29,444 nt of DNA, taken from positions 1 to 29,444 of IMG/VR virus record IMGVR_UViG_3300035438_000885. One strand, written 5' to 3'. The notes under the pieces are model-generated. The model saw nothing but the letters and a program-made list of their open reading frames with translations. It ran no database searches and was not told the origin of the DNA. The translations under genes were made by a program, and so were the position numbers. Below, one piece after another: positions 27,234 to 29,444 of this stretch. Every line of letters starts with the position of its first letter. Within the stretch, counting starts at the first letter, position 1. The stretch comes from a virus.

Positions 27234-28096
27234 TACACTTAGTACCACAGCCAAACGGCATAGATTACCCTATTAGCAACTTACAAACGTTGCTGTATGA
27301 AACATTCTATGTGATGTGGGGAGAAAGTGGTATGACTGGTGAGAATTTTGATGTGTTTGGTAGGACTTACAGAAACAGTGTAGTAGATGGATTTGTACCA
27401 CAGTGGTATAAGTCGGGAAAGGATTACAGTACAGATATGTTCTTTAATGACAAAAAAGCGGCTGTAATGTGGTTCGGTTTAAATGACCCTACACAAGTTG
27501 AGTATGAGCGTTATGTTTATAATTTGAGTTTGTATGTTATGGTTAATCTTGAAAGAGTGCGACCTATAAACGGCAATCAGAGAATGGATGAACGTGTAAT
27601 ACAAGATGTTTGTAATTTCTTAGTGCCATCGTGGTATGGATTTGTGGTAAAAGCGGTAGTGCGTGATATTGATAATGTACTAAGTAGGTACAGTGGCAGT
27701 AAGCGCAAATCAGCAACTACAGATACTAACCATCAGCCAAAATGCTGCTTTAGAATTGACCTACAAAATGCCATTGACATTAAGAACTACGATTGTGTTA
27801 GAGATATACCAAGACCTCAATATTTTTACGCTATGACAGCCCCTATAACGTGTGTGTTTAAGACAGTGCCAAATACAGCACTTACACAAACCCTTTGGAA
27901 CGGCATAAAGATACAGGTTGAATATCCTACAGGTAGCAGTGTAACAGTGCCACATTTGGTAGGTAGAGATGTGTTTCCCGACCAACTGTATAACTGGACA
28001 CCACAATCTTTACCTTATGACGCAACAACAGGAACGTTCACGTTTAACTTTCAAGACGGGGATATATTACGAATACAGTACAATGAAAATCAATAA
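27230..28096 (+). CDS. Hypothetical 288-aa virion-module protein
   Basis: A 288-residue protein from ATG at 27230, chosen over TTG at 27215 because it overlaps the previous stop as ATGA. Aromatic-rich (LLYETFYVMWGESGMTGENF; YERYVYNLSLYVMVNLERVR), with beta-rich C-terminal part (TGTFTFNFQDGDILRIQYNE). No family recognised; the position suggests a head-tail joining or tail-completion protein. Confidence 0.75.
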   Translation: MIHLVPQPNGIDYPISNLQTLLYETFYVMWGESGMTGENFDVFGRTYRNSVVDGFVPQWYKSGKDYSTDMFFNDKKAAVMWFGLNDPTQVEYERYVYNLSLYVMVNLERVRPINGNQRMDERVIQDVCNFLVPSWYGFVVKAVVRDIDNVLSRYSGSKRKSATTDTNHQPKCCFRIDLQNAIDIKNYDCVRDIPRPQYFYAMTAPITCVFKTVPNTALTQTLWNGIKIQVEYPTGSSVTVPHLVGRDVFPDQLYNWTPQSLPYDATTGTFTFNFQDGDILRIQYNENQ

Positions 28097-28123
28097 TTAA
28101 CTAACAATTTAAATTTAATAACA

Positions 28124-29080
28124 ATGAGTGTAATCAATTTAGCAAACTGCAATAGTTCAACAAATATAGGACTATCAGAATGCGTAAGCAACAGAGGTAT
28201 ATTCCGTTGGGCTGTAGCAGTGCCAAAAGGAACAAGTATAACAGCCGCAACAGCGTCAAGTAACAGCGCATTTAATACCGCTATTACGGCACTGTTTACC
28301 GCTGATAGTAGAGCAACAAGGTCGTATCTATTGCCATCATTTACAGCCGTTACGGACAATACAGGTGATGCGGTAACAGAGGCGCAAGGTAACTTTGATT
28401 TCGTTGTAGCTTCTAAGCCTTACAACTGGTCATACCGCATGAACACAGATGATTGCACGTATAAAAATGTGTATAATCTGTTAAGACTTAAGCAGTCACA
28501 ATTTGACATTATATTTGTTGATGACAACGGCAATGTGTATGGTACTTTGGTGAATGGTAATGACTTTGGTGGTATTCCAATGGCACAGATATTCACGCCT
28601 GACCCAACACAAAAAACAGACAGTGCAAACCCTATGTACATGATTAACTTCTTGTTGCAAAACAATCAAGATGTAATCGTTAATAGTGCGGTGGTATCGT
28701 CTAATTTCAGACCTAACCCAGCAACAATGGGCTTGCTTGATGTGGTACTTGCAGAGGGTACAGTAGGCACAACATCAGCTACAGTATTGTATGTTAAAGG
28801 TACATTCGCATGTGGTGGTGGTAATATCGGTGATTCTTATGGTGCAACGCTTAACGCTGGGGCTGCATGGAGTGTAGTACCTGCCGCTGGGGGGGCTGCT
28901 ATCGTACCATCGGGGGTTACTTACAACTCTACTACAGGTGAATATGCTTTGACTATCGCAAGTACACCTGCTACAGCGTTGATAGTTGGACTAGCGGCAC
29001 CGTCTGTATTGACTGTATCACCTTACTTTGTATTTGCAATCACAGAAACAGCTAACAAGGCAACAATTACAACTCCGTAA
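28124..29080 (+). CDS. Probable tail tube (major tail) protein
   Basis: A 318-residue protein, Ala/Thr/Ser/Asn-rich and beta-strand-rich, at the place of the major tail protein in siphovirus maps. The first ~210 residues would be the tube domain; the last ~100 (CGGGNIGDSYGATLNAGAAW, then PSGVTYNSTTGEYALTIAST) look like an Ig-like domain, a usual C-terminal addition on tail tube proteins. Followed by a small gene and the start of another, consistent with tail assembly chaperone and tape measure. Assignment is by position and composition. Confidence 0.6.
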   Translation: MSVINLANCNSSTNIGLSECVSNRGIFRWAVAVPKGTSITAATASSNSAFNTAITALFTADSRATRSYLLPSFTAVTDNTGDAVTEAQGNFDFVVASKPYNWSYRMNTDDCTYKNVYNLLRLKQSQFDIIFVDDNGNVYGTLVNGNDFGGIPMAQIFTPDPTQKTDSANPMYMINFLLQNNQDVIVNSAVVSSNFRPNPATMGLLDVVLAEGTVGTTSATVLYVKGTFACGGGNIGDSYGATLNAGAAWSVVPAAGGAAIVPSGVTYNSTTGEYALTIASTPATALIVGLAAPSVLTVSPYFVFAITETANKATITTP

Positions 29081-29083
29081 TAT

Positions 29084-29311
29084 ATGAGCGATACAATAAG
29101 CATTGAAGGTTTTGGTTGGACTAAATCAGTCCACCAAACCTTTACCGAAAAGCAATTTGTTGATATGTATAGCGGTGACGGTTACGACCACATTTACCCA
29201 TACATGAGCAAAGAGCAAAAGAAAGCTGCACTTAAACTCGCATACAAGGCATGTGTGCCAACACCGATTAAAGCCCCTAAAAGGGAAGTATTCGGTACAG
29301 ACGAGGAGTAG
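29084..29311 (+). CDS. Hypothetical 75-aa protein
   Basis: A 75-residue protein starting 4 bases after the tail-tube stop (MSDTISIEGFGWTKSVHQTF...). Helical, charged C-terminus (KAPKREVFGTDEE). The size and place fit a tail-assembly-type small protein, but nothing in the sequence proves it. It is the last gene before a strong terminator. Confidence 0.7.
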   Translation: MSDTISIEGFGWTKSVHQTFTEKQFVDMYSGDGYDHIYPYMSKEQKKAALKLAYKACVPTPIKAPKREVFGTDEE

Positions 29312-29331
29312 CAGCAATTTATTTATTAATC

Positions 29332-29367
29332 AATAACCCCAATGATGTAATATTGTTGGGGTTATTT
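29332..29367 (+). terminator. Intrinsic terminator after tail-tube unit
   Basis: AATAACCCCAA (29332-29342) and TTGGGGTTATT (29356-29366) form an 11-pair perfect stem with a 13-base loop and A/T flanks, so it may also work on the opposite strand. Confidence 0.85.
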
Positions 29368-29368
29368 G

Positions 29369-29376
29369 TATATTTG
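29369..29376 (+). promoter_or_regulatory. -7 promoter element before last gene
   Basis: TATATTTG matches TAnnTTTG right after the terminator and 4 bases before GTG at 29381. The normal -33 distance falls inside the terminator, so confidence is low. Identical -7 sequence occurs at 20843 and 23848. Confidence 0.35.
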
Positions 29377-29380
29377 TAAA

Positions 29381-29444
29381 GTGGCTACATTCTCCGAGAT
29401 GCTTAAAAGGTTTCAATCATTTGACCCAATAGCGGCAACTGGCG
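29381..29444 (+). CDS. Start of next gene (truncated by window edge)
   Basis: An open frame from GTG at 29381 continues to the window end (MATFSEMLKRFQSFDPIAAT and one more codon). It starts shortly after a terminator/promoter pair, and helical residues suggest a tail-assembly or tape-measure-type gene. Only 21 codons are visible. Confidence 0.4.
   Translation, partial: MATFSEMLKRFQSFDPIAATG

Overview
The window is part of a tailed bacteriophage (or prophage) genome whose host is very probably a member of the Bacteroidota. The host call rests on promoters of the Bacteroidota type (TTTG, about 19 bases, TAnnTTTG) in front of most transcription units, AT-rich DNA, few visible Shine-Dalgarno sequences, many ATGA or TAACATG stop/start junctions, and a Bacteroidota-style signal peptide ending in A|Q. 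Long tails (siphovirus) are inferred from a likely tail-tube gene. No integrase, lysis gene, tRNA or CRISPR array is visible.

Layout. (1) 1-1486, minus strand: seven very small genes, ending in a truncated DUF3310 gene, read from a promoter at 1506-1536. (2) 1487-1609: divergent promoter region with a 12-base palindrome. (3) 1610-6345, plus: small early genes (two membrane miniproteins, one HTH-like protein), then a Sak4-like AAA ATPase, a stand-alone DnaA domain IV protein and unknowns. (4) About 5666-9715, plus: an accessory cassette containing an ArcA/MetJ-like small protein, a PAPS-reductase-family PP-loop ATPase (IbrA-like), an ectoine-synthase (EctC)-like cupin, a Cas4/RecB-type PD-(D/E)XK nuclease and a ParB-fold protein (IbrB-like). 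It is preceded by a free-standing copy of a domain also found at the C-terminus of the PP-loop protein. (5) 9717-14656, plus: small proteins, an SSB-like protein with an acidic tail, an SF2 helicase, a structured RNA leader, and a prim-pol/SF3 primase-helicase. (6) 14657-15068: an iteron-rich non-coding region, the likely replication origin. (7) 15069-16053, plus: a VRR-NUC nuclease, an HNH-like protein and an unknown. (8) 16111-18718, minus: a second block of small genes with three related promoters, separated from the plus genes by a bidirectional terminator. (9) 18719-19074: a hairpin-rich non-coding region upstream of terminase, a candidate packaging site. (10) 19075 to the end, plus: small and large terminase, portal, scaffold, major capsid, connector-type proteins, probable tail tube and the start of the next tail gene.

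How the parts work together. The early right-reading region supplies recombination (Sak4-like ATPase, SSB-like protein) and replication (DnaA-like DNA binder, helicase, primase-helicase, iteron origin). The late region packages DNA and builds heads. Terminators and promoters split the late genes into units, and two leaders (12017-12175 and 24406-24509) can fold in ways that suggest RNA-level control.

The most unusual content is the PP-loop ATPase / EctC-like cupin / Cas4-like nuclease / ParB cassette. EctC appears without EctA or EctB but keeps its recalled catalytic residues. Also notable are three small proteins ending in Q-[IL]-K-L-F, a sliding-clamp-binding-like peptide, and three successive hairpins in the capsid mRNA leader whose loops all carry AGATA. 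All function calls come from reading motifs by eye; no database search was possible.
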